Of a stretch of 64,000 bases of DNA, positions 8,694 through 17,244 are shown in pieces. A model generated the notes under the pieces. That model was not told the origin of the DNA. It was given only the letters and a program-made list of their open reading frames with translations, and made no database searches. The first letter of the stretch is position 1. Every line of letters starts with the position of its first letter. Position numbers and translations under genes: made by a program. This DNA is from Hymenobacter convexus (GTDB lineage Bacteria; Bacteroidota; Bacteroidia; Cytophagales; Hymenobacteraceae): assembly GCF_030580955.1 (NCBI RefSeq), contig NZ_JAUQON010000003.1, forward strand, positions 1-64,000, written 5' to 3'.

Positions 8694-8843
8694 AATCAAA
8701 AGTGGGTTAAAAAGGACAGTGCAACAGCAAAGATACGGCCTGGCAACAGGATAGTTGATGAAGTTCACCGGATTTAACCTCCTCTTAATTTTCGGCCTTT
8801 TCGGGCCGGGCGGCCTGGTTGGCAAGTTCCTTGCGCCCATCGG

Positions 8844-8874
8844 TTGCTAACAGGTGTTAGCCGGCCTATCTTTA
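8844..8874 (+). promoter_or_regulatory. Promoter with embedded palindrome (candidate TetR operator)
   Basis: TTG at 8844-8846 and TATCTTTA at 8867-8874 (one mismatch to TAnnTTTG) are 20 bp apart, the right geometry for a Bacteroidota promoter. The spacer contains the palindrome GCTAACA-GG-TGTTAGC (8846-8861), a likely operator for the TetR-type protein starting at 8886. Repressor bound here would block the promoter, so autoregulation is inferred. Confidence 0.6.
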
Positions 8875-8885
8875 CCCTTCCGCCT

Positions 8886-9497
8886 ATGTCAGCCACCGCT
8901 CCCCTCCGCCCCCGTAAAGCCCAGATTGACCGCACCGCCACGGCCTTGTTCCGGGCCCAGGGCTTTGCCGCCACCAGCATGCGCGAGCTGGCCACGGCGC
9001 TGGGGCTGGAGGCCGGCAGCCTGTATTCGCACATCAAATCGAAGGAAGAAATTTTGCATCGCGTGTGCTTTGCCCTGGCCGACAGCTTCTTCGCCGGCTT
9101 TGCGGCGGCTACGCAGGAAGCGGCGCCCGTGGCCGCGCAGCTGCGCCAGGCCATTGTGGCCCACGTGCGGGTGCTGACGGACGACAGCGCGGCCTCGGCG
9201 GTTTTTTTGCACGAGTGGCGGCACCTGAGCGAGCCGGCCCGCAGCGAATTTCTGGCCCTGCGCGACCGGTACGAAGGGGCCTTTCGGGAGCTGATTGCGC
9301 GGGGCGTGGCCGCCGGCGAGCTGCACACGCCCGACCCGGCCTTTGCCGCCCTCACCCTGCTGGCCAGCCTCAACTGGCTGCCCAGCTGGTACCGGCCCGA
9401 GGGCAAGCTCAGCCCCGACGACATCGCCCACCGCCTGGCCGAGCAGCTGCTCAGTGGCCTGGTATCGGTGACGGGTGGCAACCGTGGGGTGGCGTAG
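8886..9497 (+). CDS. TetR/AcrR family transcriptional regulator
   Basis: 203 residues from the ATG at 8886, which follows the promoter and operator candidate. The N-terminal helix-turn-helix domain is typical (ATALFRAQGFAATSMREL, then LGLEAGSLYSHIKSKEEIL, residues 18-62). The C-terminal ligand and dimer domain contains HEWRHLSEPARSEFLALR, as in regulators of fatty-acid or CoA-thioester metabolism (KstR2/FadR-like TetR_C), suggesting an acyl-CoA-type ligand. No divergent target gene is adjacent: the neighbour on the left is a convergent-side T9SS protein in the opposite direction starting at 8693, which could share the regulated region. Confidence 0.88.
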   Translation: MSATAPLRPRKAQIDRTATALFRAQGFAATSMRELATALGLEAGSLYSHIKSKEEILHRVCFALADSFFAGFAAATQEAAPVAAQLRQAIVAHVRVLTDDSAASAVFLHEWRHLSEPARSEFLALRDRYEGAFRELIARGVAAGELHTPDPAFAALTLLASLNWLPSWYRPEGKLSPDDIAHRLAEQLLSGLVSVTGGNRGVA

Positions 9498-9639
9498 CGG
9501 CGCCCGCTCCCTCACAATAGCCGGTGGAACTTGCTGTTGAAGGCAATTCGTTGTGCACCCAGCTTTTTCTGAGAGCTAGCCAGCGCCCACCACGTAGTTT
9601 TGTTCGTTTCCGCGCTTCGCCCCACCTCCCTCATTATTC

Positions 9640-10260
9640 ATGGCCAAAATTCTTATTTCGCCCGTCAAAACCCTCGCGGTAGCCCTGCTGCTGCTCGCTG
9701 CCTGCGCCGCGTCCTGCAAGCGCGACGGCGCCAAAAGCGCGTCGCTCAACCCCGCCTCGGCCGCCGCGGTGAAGGCCCAGTTCGATATTCTCCAGGATTC
9801 GGTGGATGTGAAATGGCGCAACATGACCGAGAGCGACGACCAGAAGATTGGCGTGACGCGCCTGCTGCTGCGCGAACTGAAAACCCAGCCCGGCATCAAC
9901 GCCGCCCAGCTCCAGGCCCTCGACCGTGCCAACACCCGCCTCAAAACCCGCCGCTACACCCAGCAGACGATGGCCAGCTCCGACCTGATTGACCAGTACG
10001 ACAGCGCCCAGGACTCGCTGCTGCAAGCCGTGTACCCCGTGGCGGCCCCCAACGGCCAGGCGCCCACCGAAAACGCCCGCAACTTCGTGGAAGGCATTCA
10101 GCAGCTCGACGCGGGCGTAGTGGCTTTCCGGGTGCAGTACGATAACGCCGTGCACCAGTACAACGACTACCTCAAGCTGCACCAGGCGGAGCTGCAGTCG
10201 CTGGGTGGCAAGTACGCCACGCTCAAACCCCTGCCCTTTTTCACGATTGGCGCGCAGTAG
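9640..10260 (+). CDS. Lipoprotein, weakly LemA-like
   Basis: 206 residues. A signal with a lipobox is present (MAKILISPVKTLAVALLLLAACAASC). The rest is largely helical, with long Gln/Ala-rich helices. The C-terminal FRVQYDNAVHQYNDYLKLH recalls the YN..V..YN pattern of LemA proteins, but the N-terminal LemA signature is missing, so the link is tentative. Expected to be periplasmic and lipid-anchored. A -7-like box TAGTTTTG at 9595-9602 lies about 40 bp before the ATG. It is followed by a second tiny lipoprotein gene and may be cotranscribed. Confidence 0.75.
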   Translation: MAKILISPVKTLAVALLLLAACAASCKRDGAKSASLNPASAAAVKAQFDILQDSVDVKWRNMTESDDQKIGVTRLLLRELKTQPGINAAQLQALDRANTRLKTRRYTQQTMASSDLIDQYDSAQDSLLQAVYPVAAPNGQAPTENARNFVEGIQQLDAGVVAFRVQYDNAVHQYNDYLKLHQAELQSLGGKYATLKPLPFFTIGAQ

Positions 10261-10352
10261 CCCGGCCTGAATTGTTGGTTGGCGAGTGACCGAAACACGC
10301 AACTATTGCGTATATTTCAGCCACTTACCATTCACCACCTCACGTTTTCGCC

Positions 10353-10523
10353 ATGCATTTCACCTCTACGCTCGGCCGGCGCCTGCTGCCGGCTTTGTTG
10401 CTCACCGGCCTTGCCCTCGCCTCCTGCGGCCGCAAAGACTGCGACCCGCGCCCGAAGAACAAAAAAGACTGCGACAAAAACACCACCACGACGTCGACCA
10501 CCAAGCCCGGCGGCGCGTCGTAA
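10353..10523 (+). CDS. Tiny lipoprotein, 56 residues
   Basis: Starts at ATG 10353 and stops at TAA 10521-10523. The product has a lipoprotein signal peptide (LLPALLLTGLALASC, lipobox LASC) and a mature part of only about 30 residues, with two KDCD motifs, several Lys and a Thr/Ser tail. The two Cys in the mature part could form a disulfide or bind metal. Short tethered peptides of this kind are common and uncharacterised in Bacteroidota. The strong bidirectional terminator right after the stop supports it as a real transcription unit. Confidence 0.65.
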   Translation: MHFTSTLGRRLLPALLLTGLALASCGRKDCDPRPKNKKDCDKNTTTTSTTKPGGAS

Positions 10524-10538
10524 GCTGAGTAGAATCCG

Positions 10539-10582
10539 CACAAAAAAGGCGGCCGGCATAGTTGCCGGCCGCCTTTTTTGTG
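10539..10582. terminator. Bidirectional terminator
   Basis: A 20-bp perfect stem around a TAGT loop (core GGCGGCCGGCA / TGCCGGCCGCC), with A-run and T-run on either side. It serves the tiny lipoprotein gene on plus and the M3 peptidase gene on minus. Confidence 0.92.
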
Positions 10583-10594
10583 CCCTTCGGAACG

Positions 10595-12334
10595 TTACAG
10601 CGCCTCCATCTCTTCGCGCACGAAATCGGCAAGGGTGCGTAGGTACTCGGTGCTGAAGTCAAAACGAATGCCGGCGGCGGCGTAAATCTGGCCAATGGGC
10701 GCGGTGTAGCCCAACGCCAGGGCCCGCTTGTAGGCGGCCAGGCCCTCGGCCGGGTTCAGTCGGAAGTTGCGCCATACGGCAATGGCGCCGAGCTGGGCCA
10801 TGGCATACTCTATATAATAGAAGGGCACTTCGTAGAGGTGCAGTTGCTTCTGCCAGAGGTAGGGCTTGAAGGTTTCGAGGCCCGTCCAGTCCACGGTGCG
10901 CTGGTTAAACTCGTCGAAAACCTGCACCCAGCGGGCGTGGCGCTCGGCCTCGGTGTGGGTGGGGTGTTCGTACACCCAGTGCTGAAACTTGTCGATGGTG
11001 GCCACCCAGGGAAATGTTTCGAGCACGCTTTCGAGGTGGGTTTTCTTGGCGCGGCGCAGGTCGTCGGCGTCGGGGAAGAAGACGTGCCACTGGTCCATGC
11101 TCATCAGCTCCATGCTCATCGAGGCCAGTTCGGCTACTTCGGACGGCGGGTGCTTGTCGGCGCCCAGCGGCAGGCCGCGCGTGAGGAAACTGTGCACGGC
11201 GTGGCCGCCCTCGTGCAGCATGGTCACCACGTCGCGCAGGCTGCTGGTGGCGTTCATGAAGATGAAGGGCACGCCGGTCTCGTCCAGCGGGTAGTTGTAG
11301 CCGCCGGGGGCTTTGCCCTTGCGACTTTCAAGGTCGAGGTGGCCCATCTGGCGCATGGTGCGCAGGCAGTCGCCTAGGTAAGAATCGAGGTTCTGGAAGA
11401 CGGTGATGGTTTTTTCCAGCAGTTCCTCGCCGGTGCCGAAGGGGCGCATCGGCGGCTGGCCGCTGGGGTCCACATCGAGGTCCCAGGGGCGCAGGGCGGG
11501 CAGGTTCAGGTCCTGGCGGCGCTCCAGGTCGAAGCCATCAATCAGCGGCACCACCGTTTCACGGATGGCGGCGTGGAAATTGAAGCAGTCCTGCGGCGTG
11601 TAGTCGAAGCGGCCCAGCGCGGCAAACATGTAGTCGCGGAAGTTGGCAAAGCCCGCGTTCAGCGCCACCTGGTTGCGCAAGCCGATAAGCTCGGTAAACA
11701 GGGCGTCGAGCGGCTGAGCGTCCTGCAGGCGGCGGGCCTGAATGGCGCGCCAAGCCGTTTCGCGCACGGTGCGGTCGGGGTTTTTGAGGCGGTCAGCGGC
11801 CTGGGGCAGAGTGAGTTCCTGTCCGTCGAGGGTCACGTTCATGGCGCCCACGGTAGCCGCGTACTGCTGCTGCTTGGTGCTGATGTCGGTTTTCAGCGGA
11901 ATGTTTTCGGGCCGGTAAATCTCCGAAGCCCGGCGCACCGAGCGCAGAAACACGCCGTAGCGCCGCTCATCGAGGCCGGCCAGGTGCTCCGAAGCCAGCA
12001 TTTTTTCGTTGAGGGCGTGGTCGTAGGGCGCCACCAGCGGCTCCACTTCGTTCACGAAATACTGAAACGCCTCGGCCCGGGCGGGGTCCTGGGTGTCGCA
12101 GGTCATGCGGATGTAGCGCCAGGCGAGGTCTTCGCTGAGCACAGATTCGAGTTCGGAACGGTCGAGGAGCCAGCGCTCCAGTTCGGCGGCGGTGTGCACC
12201 GGCCGGTCCTGCAGTTCCTGGAAAAACGGTTCAATGGCCGCCCAATCGGTCACCAAAAAATCTTCGGGCAAATAGTGCCGCGGGGGCCGGCTGGTATCGG
12301 TGGCCGACTCGGCGGTGGGTTCAGCAAGTAGCAT
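10595..12334 (-). CDS. M3 family oligoendopeptidase (PepF-like)
   Basis: 579-residue zinc metallopeptidase of family M3 that cleaves short peptides in the cytoplasm; there is no signal peptide. The zinc site is HEGGH (residues 374-378: two His ligands and the catalytic Glu) with the third ligand expected in SEVAELASMSMEL (about 400). The long helical N-terminal half forms the substrate channel, as in PepF/thimet-type enzymes. FRDYMFAALGRFDYTP is typical of the M3 oligoendopeptidase subgroup. It stands alone, convergent with the small lipoprotein gene. The first ATG is used; a downstream alternative is not obvious. Confidence 0.92.
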   Translation of the reverse strand: MLLAEPTAESATDTSRPPRHYLPEDFLVTDWAAIEPFFQELQDRPVHTAAELERWLLDRSELESVLSEDLAWRYIRMTCDTQDPARAEAFQYFVNEVEPLVAPYDHALNEKMLASEHLAGLDERRYGVFLRSVRRASEIYRPENIPLKTDISTKQQQYAATVGAMNVTLDGQELTLPQAADRLKNPDRTVRETAWRAIQARRLQDAQPLDALFTELIGLRNQVALNAGFANFRDYMFAALGRFDYTPQDCFNFHAAIRETVVPLIDGFDLERRQDLNLPALRPWDLDVDPSGQPPMRPFGTGEELLEKTITVFQNLDSYLGDCLRTMRQMGHLDLESRKGKAPGGYNYPLDETGVPFIFMNATSSLRDVVTMLHEGGHAVHSFLTRGLPLGADKHPPSEVAELASMSMELMSMDQWHVFFPDADDLRRAKKTHLESVLETFPWVATIDKFQHWVYEHPTHTEAERHARWVQVFDEFNQRTVDWTGLETFKPYLWQKQLHLYEVPFYYIEYAMAQLGAIAVWRNFRLNPAEGLAAYKRALALGYTAPIGQIYAAAGIRFDFSTEYLRTLADFVREEMEAL

Positions 12335-12499
12335 CGGGAATATTTTTTAGTAGAACGAGTCGTATCAATTGGCGCGGGCTCGCAACCTACGATTTACGGG
12401 ACAAACTCCGGCCCGGACGAAAGTTTTTCTTAAGTCTTGATGGGCCAGCTACTCAACCTCGACAGCGTGTGCAGCCGACGTGTTGGCCCTTACGGCATT

Positions 12500-13600
12500 C
12501 TAGCCAATCTCAATTACCACGTCATCCGTCATCGGGTGGCCCACGCAGGTCAGGATGTAGCCCTGCTTCAGCTCAGAATCGGAGAGGCCTTCGCGCTCAT
12601 CCAGATGCACCTTGCCGCTGAGGCACTTGCCGCGGCAGGCCGTGCACACGCCGGCCTGGCACGAATACGGCAGGTCAATTTCCTGGTCGAGCGCCGTGTC
12701 GAGGATGGTTTGGCCGGCCGGCACCTCGATAACGTACTCACTGCCTTCGTATTGCAGCGTGACGCGGCGGGTGGTTTTGGTGTTGTCGGCGGGGTTGGTC
12801 GATACGTCGCCGTGGCCGCTGGGCTGGGCGGCCATCAGTTCGGCGTTGTCGGCCGTGGCCACGAAGCTTTCGCGGCGCACGCGGGCCTCGGGCACGTTCA
12901 GCAGTGCCAGGGCAGCCTGGGCTTCGGTCATCAGGCCCTCGGGGCCGCAAAGGAAATACTCGGCCTGCTCGGCCGGGAACTGGTGGCGCTGCTCCAGAAT
13001 GCGCAGCAGCATGGTCCGGTTCAGGCGGCCGGTGTGGCGGTGCGGGCCGCCGGGCTGCAGGGGCTGGCTGTACACGTGCTCCACCTGCAGGTGGCCGTTG
13101 GAGCGGGCCTCGAGCTCGGCCAGCTGCTTTTGGAAGATAACGGATTCCTCGTTGCGGTTGCCATAAATCAGCAGCACGTAGCTCTGGGGCTCGGCCTGCA
13201 CCACTGCTTTCAGCATCGACATAAGTGGCGTGATGCCCGAGCCAGCCCCGATGAGCACCAACGACCGCGCCGCCTTGGGGCTGGGGCTGAGCGTGAAATT
13301 GCCGAGCGGCTCCATCACCTCCATTTGCTGGCCAACGCGCACGGTATCGAGCAGGTAGTTGCTCACCAAGCCGCCCGGCACACGCTTCACCGTCACAGAC
13401 AGGCGCGGGGCTTCCTGCGGGGTGCTGCTGAGCGAGTAGGCGCGGCGCTCTTTTTTGCCGCCGGGGCCGCAGGGCAGAATCAGGGTCAGGAACTGGCCGG
13501 GGCGGCTGGCAATGGGCTGGCGGTCGGGCCGTTCCAGGTGAATGGTGACGGAATCGGAAGTCTCTTGGGTGAGGGCAACTACGATGAGTGTTTGGTACAT
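12500..13600 (-). CDS. PaaE-like FAD/NAD(P) reductase with 2Fe-2S domain
   Basis: 366 residues from the ATG at 13600; the longer frame upstream lacks conserved sequence. Domain order is FAD-binding barrel (RAYSLSS, 53-59), NAD(P)-binding domain (GAGSGITPLMSML, 118-130), then a plant-type ferredoxin with Cys314, Cys319, Cys322 and Cys352 as [2Fe-2S] ligands. This order matches PaaE, the reductase of phenylacetyl-CoA epoxidase, and related flavodoxin/ferredoxin reductases that feed electrons from NAD(P)H to an oxygenase. No paaABCD genes are nearby, so the partner is unknown and PaaE itself is not claimed. Confidence 0.87.
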   Translation of the reverse strand: MYQTLIVVALTQETSDSVTIHLERPDRQPIASRPGQFLTLILPCGPGGKKERRAYSLSSTPQEAPRLSVTVKRVPGGLVSNYLLDTVRVGQQMEVMEPLGNFTLSPSPKAARSLVLIGAGSGITPLMSMLKAVVQAEPQSYVLLIYGNRNEESVIFQKQLAELEARSNGHLQVEHVYSQPLQPGGPHRHTGRLNRTMLLRILEQRHQFPAEQAEYFLCGPEGLMTEAQAALALLNVPEARVRRESFVATADNAELMAAQPSGHGDVSTNPADNTKTTRRVTLQYEGSEYVIEVPAGQTILDTALDQEIDLPYSCQAGVCTACRGKCLSGKVHLDEREGLSDSELKQGYILTCVGHPMTDDVVIEIG

Positions 13601-13785
13601 TCTGGGAACAACTGAGAAATAAAGGAGCCACTGAAACAAGCAACCAAATGCGGGTTTGTTTACGGCGGCCGTTGCGCGCGGGGTACGAAAAAACCCGTCG
13701 CCCAGGACCACATCCCAAGCAACTTGCGCCGCAAAGGTAACTTGCCGCCTCTGCAGCCCCTTCACCCACTCTTCACGCTTTTCTC

Positions 13786-14472
13786 TTGCTCGTCTCCCTG
13801 CTCCAGCGCTACCAATCCGCGTTCGGCCCCGTGCTGCCCGTCGACCTCAACGGCCCCAACGTGGCCCGGCTCGATTTCTCGGCCAACAACCCGCGCCTGG
13901 CCACCGCCGACCTGCGCGACACCGCTGCCTTCGAGCAGCTGGTGAGCGCCGAGCTGGCCCACCAAAACGCCAGCATCGGCATCGGTGGCTACCTCGAAAA
14001 CCGCGTCATCTACCGCCGCAGTCCGCATTTCGGCCCCGGCGTCGCCGAGGAGCCCCGCTCCCTGCACCTGGGCGTGGATGTGTGGCTGCCGGCCGGTACG
14101 CCGGTGCTGGCACCGCTGCCCGCCACCGTGCACAGCCTGGCCGACAACGACAATTTCGGCGACTACGGCCCTACCGTCATCCTGCAGCACAACCTGGAAG
14201 GCACTGTTTTCTACAGCCTCTACGGCCACCTCAGCCGCACCGAATGGCGGGCATTACGCGTGGGCCAGCCGCTGGAGAAAGGCGAAGCTTTCGCCACCGT
14301 CGGCCCCTTTCCCGAAAACGGCGACTGGCCGCCGCACCTGCACTTTCAGCTCATGGCCGATATGCAGGGCCGCGTGGGCGACTTCCCCGGCGTGGCCCGG
14401 CCCAGTGAGCGGGAAAAGTGGGCCGCCCTGTGCCCCGACCCGAACCTGGTGTTGCAAAGCCGGTATATCTAG
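13786..14472 (+). CDS. M23-type metallopeptidase (LytM-like)
   Basis: About 228 residues. The LytM/M23 zinc site is complete: H94 and D98 in LHLGVDVW, H148 in YGHL, and H184/H186 in PPHLHFQLM. Family members cut peptidoglycan cross-bridges. No signal peptide or SH3 domain is visible and the enzyme is compact, so its location is uncertain; some Bacteroidota homologues are annotated as peptidoglycan DD-metallopeptidases. The start is unclear: no ATG precedes the conserved part, TTG at 13786 is plausible, and the frame stays open upstream. Convergent with the FtsX-like permease gene. Confidence 0.82.
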   Translation: MLVSLLQRYQSAFGPVLPVDLNGPNVARLDFSANNPRLATADLRDTAAFEQLVSAELAHQNASIGIGGYLENRVIYRRSPHFGPGVAEEPRSLHLGVDVWLPAGTPVLAPLPATVHSLADNDNFGDYGPTVILQHNLEGTVFYSLYGHLSRTEWRALRVGQPLEKGEAFATVGPFPENGDWPPHLHFQLMADMQGRVGDFPGVARPSEREKWAALCPDPNLVLQSRYI

Positions 14473-14483
14473 CGTCAAGATGT

Positions 14484-14525
14484 AAAGGCCGTCCTGCTTC
14501 GGCAGCGCTCAGCAGGACGGCCTTT
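14484..14525. terminator. Bidirectional terminator
   Basis: A 15-bp perfect stem AAAGGCCGTCCTGCT / AGCAGGACGGCCTTT with a 12-nt loop, between the M23 gene (plus) and the permease gene (minus). The loop reads TCGGCAGCGCTC, similar to a piece of the family A repeat, so the terminator may derive from it. Confidence 0.85.
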
Positions 14526-14541
14526 CTAACTCAATGAAGCC

Positions 14542-15765
14542 CTAATCGAACTTGATGGCTACCACCGGCTTAATCCGCGAAATCAAATACGTTGGGATGA
14601 GCACGGCGAGCAACGAGGCGACGAAAGTGGCCACGTTGAGAATAATCAGCATGGTCGGGTCCCAGGAAATCGGGACGCGGTCCATGTAGTAGTTCTCGGG
14701 GTCGAGCGGGATGACGTGGAAGTAGTACTGGATGGCGCAAAAGCCCACGGCAATGGCATTGCCGATGAGCATGCCGCGCACCGTAAGCGACAGCCCGCGG
14801 AAGAAAAACATCCGCCGAATCTGGTTGTCCGTGGCCCCCAGCGCTTTGAGGATGCCAATCATGTTGGTGCGCTCCAGTATCATGATGAAAATCGTGGCCA
14901 CCATATTAAAGGTTGCCACGAAAATGATGAGCAGCAGGAAGATGATGACGTTGCGGTTCAGCAGCTGCAGCCAGTCGAAAAGCTGGGCGTACTGGTCCGT
15001 GATTTTGTCGATTTTGAGGTCGTAGGGCAGGCGTTCGTAAAACTTATCGGCCGTGTGGTCCAGGGTGTTGAAGTTCTTGAGCACCACCTCCATGCCGCCC
15101 ACCAGCGAGTCGGGCCAGGCCGGCGAGTTCAGCTCCCGAATCTGGCGGATATCGCCCATCACGTACACCTCATCGAACTCGTCGAGGCCCGTGGAGTAGA
15201 TGCCGCTGACGCGGAACTGCCGGATGCGGGGCGGGTTTTGGATAAAGTAAAACAGGGCTTTGTCGCCCACGGAGAGGCGCAGCTTGTCGGCCACTTTGCG
15301 CGAGAGCAGCACGTCTTCGCCCGCCGTGGTATCGGGAAAACCGATAAACTTGCCGGCCACCAGGTTCTGGCGCATGGGCGAGGGGCCGTCGGTTTCGGCA
15401 ATGCCTTTCAGCACCACGCCCAGCACCTCGTCTTTGGTTTTGATAATGGCCGTTTTCACGGCGTAGGGCTGCGTCGATTTTACTTCCGGGAACTGATGCA
15501 GGTCCTGCACCAGCCGGGGGCCCGAAATGGGCGCCACTTCCAGCGAGTTGTTGGTGTCGTAGCGCGAAATCTGTAGGTGCGCCCCGAACGAGAAAATCTT
15601 GTTTTGAATCTCGTTGCGAAATCCTTGCAGGATGGCAAACGACACCACCATCACCGCCAAACCCATGGCAATGCTGATGATGGCTATTTTTGTGACCGAC
15701 GAGGTGAAGGAGCCGGAATCGGCTCCCCCGTCAATCTTGTGCGAAATGTAGCGGGCGACATTCAT
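14542..15765 (-). CDS. FtsX/LolC-like ABC transporter permease
   Basis: 407 residues. One N-terminal membrane segment (about 25-48) is followed by a large periplasmic MacB-like domain and three C-terminal membrane segments (about 275-400), the usual FtsX-family layout. The start MNVARYISHKI and the GFRNEIQNKIFSFGAHLQI stretch match LolC/LolE-type lipoprotein-releasing permeases, which with the ATPase LolD pull lipoproteins out of the inner membrane. No ATPase gene is adjacent, as is common for these permeases in Bacteroidota. Function in lipoprotein release is inferred from family only. Confidence 0.88.
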   Translation of the reverse strand: MNVARYISHKIDGGADSGSFTSSVTKIAIISIAMGLAVMVVSFAILQGFRNEIQNKIFSFGAHLQISRYDTNNSLEVAPISGPRLVQDLHQFPEVKSTQPYAVKTAIIKTKDEVLGVVLKGIAETDGPSPMRQNLVAGKFIGFPDTTAGEDVLLSRKVADKLRLSVGDKALFYFIQNPPRIRQFRVSGIYSTGLDEFDEVYVMGDIRQIRELNSPAWPDSLVGGMEVVLKNFNTLDHTADKFYERLPYDLKIDKITDQYAQLFDWLQLLNRNVIIFLLLIIFVATFNMVATIFIMILERTNMIGILKALGATDNQIRRMFFFRGLSLTVRGMLIGNAIAVGFCAIQYYFHVIPLDPENYYMDRVPISWDPTMLIILNVATFVASLLAVLIPTYLISRIKPVVAIKFD

Positions 15766-15875
15766 TATTTGACCGTAAAGCTACGTTTTGAACGGGTACC
15801 GGCCACGCTTCCGCTTCGCATTACGAAAGTAGTCGGTTTCACGCTTCTTTTTTTCCGTCCTTTTTCCGCCTTTTT

Positions 15876-17096
15876 ATGGTTGGCATTCCCGCAAAAGTTG
15901 TTCTGTCGTTGCTGCTGGCCTTGCCGGCCTGCGCTACCACGCCACATTCAAAGGGCACCTCGGCGGCCCCGCAGCCGCCCGCGCCTGCTAAGCCAGGCGT
16001 CATGGTCGGGGCCGAACAGCTGGAAAAGTATTTGCCGCAACTCAAAAACAAGCGCGTCGGCCTGGTCGTCAACCAGACGTCGCGCGTGGGCACCTCCTAT
16101 CTCGTGGATACGCTCAAGGCGCGGGGCGTGAACATCACGGCCATTTTCGCGCCCGAGCACGGCTTCCGGGGCGAGGAGGCCGACGGCGCCACCATCAAGG
16201 ACGGGCGCGATGCCCGCAGCGGCGCTCCGGTGCGTTCCGTGTACGGCAAAACCAAGAAGCCCACCCCGGAAATGCTGGCCGATGTCGACGTGCTGGTGTT
16301 TGATATTCAGGACGTGGGCGCGCGGTTCTATACTTTCATCAGCACGCTGCACTACGTGATGGAGGCCGCCGCCGAGCTCAAAAAACCCGTCATCGTGCTC
16401 GACCGGCCCAACCCCAACGGCGACCTCGTGGACGGCCCCATGCTGGACCCCGCGCACAAATCCTTCGTCGGCCTCGACCCGCTGCCCATTGCCCACGGCC
16501 TCACCGTAGGCGAGCTGGCCCAGATGATAAACGGCGAAAAATGGCTGGCCGGCGGCCGGCGCTGCCAGCTCACGGTGGTGCCCGTGGCCGCGGGTTACAC
16601 CCACGCCACGGCCTACCACCTGCCCGTGCGCCCCTCCCCCAACCTGCCCACCGACCACGCCGTGGCCCTCTACCCCAGCATCTGCCTCTTTGAAGGCACC
16701 AACGTGAGCGTGGGCCGCGGCACCGCCACACCGTTTGAGGTGATTGGCAGCCCATCGCAGCCGTCCACGCGGCCGTATTCGTTCACGCCCACGCCCAACG
16801 CGGGCTCGCCCACCCCGCCCCTGAAAGGCCAGCTTTGCTACGGGCTGAACCTGGCCGGCGCCCCCACCCGCGAAGGCAGTGGCCTGGTGCTGAAATACCT
16901 GCTTGATTTCTACCAGCAGAGCACCGACAAGATGCATTTCTTCGGGAAGTATTTCGAGGAGCTTTCCGGCACCACAGCCTTGCGCGAGCAGATTATCGCC
17001 GGCAAGTCGGAGGCCGAAATCCGGGCCTCCTGGCAGCCGGGGCTGACGAAGTTCAAGGCACTGCGGAAGAAATACCTGCTGTACCCGGAGCGGTAG
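15876..17096 (+). CDS. NamZ-type exo-beta-N-acetylmuramidase (DUF1343)
   Basis: 406 residues with a lipoprotein-like N-terminus (VVLSLLLALPAC). The body is a full DUF1343 domain: KRVGLVVNQTS, IFAPEHGFRG, SVYGKTKKPTPEML, VFDIQDVGARFYT, LDRPNPNGDLVDGP and LYPSICLFEGTNVSVGRGT. Characterised NamZ enzymes release terminal N-acetylmuramic acid from peptidoglycan fragments, so this protein probably recycles cell-wall sugars in the periplasm. It may link to the M23 peptidase 1.4 kb upstream, but the genes do not form an operon. A 34-bp perfect palindrome follows the stop. Confidence 0.9.
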   Translation: MVGIPAKVVLSLLLALPACATTPHSKGTSAAPQPPAPAKPGVMVGAEQLEKYLPQLKNKRVGLVVNQTSRVGTSYLVDTLKARGVNITAIFAPEHGFRGEEADGATIKDGRDARSGAPVRSVYGKTKKPTPEMLADVDVLVFDIQDVGARFYTFISTLHYVMEAAAELKKPVIVLDRPNPNGDLVDGPMLDPAHKSFVGLDPLPIAHGLTVGELAQMINGEKWLAGGRRCQLTVVPVAAGYTHATAYHLPVRPSPNLPTDHAVALYPSICLFEGTNVSVGRGTATPFEVIGSPSQPSTRPYSFTPTPNAGSPTPPLKGQLCYGLNLAGAPTREGSGLVLKYLLDFYQQSTDKMHFFGKYFEELSGTTALREQIIAGKSEAEIRASWQPGLTKFKALRKKYLLYPER

Positions 17097-17124
17097 TTTG
17101 TGTACTAACGAATAAGATAGGGCG

Positions 17125-17212
17125 GTCATGCTGAGCGCAGCCGAAGCATCTCTACCGCAGCAATAAATGATTACTCTCGCGGTAGAGATGCTTCGGCTGC
17201 GCTCAGCATGAC
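17125..17212. repeat. Palindromic intergenic repeat, family A (perfect)
   Basis: Arms 17125-17158 and 17179-17212 are perfect 34-bp inverted copies (GTCATGCTGAGCGCAGC, then CGAAGCATCTCTACCGC) around a 20-nt AT-rich loop with TAAATGATTA. It lies between namZ and fmt, in the same orientation, and would form a very stable RNA hairpin. Confidence 0.92.
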
Positions 17213-17244
17213 GTTCTTGAAAAACATGTGACTTACCCTCAATA

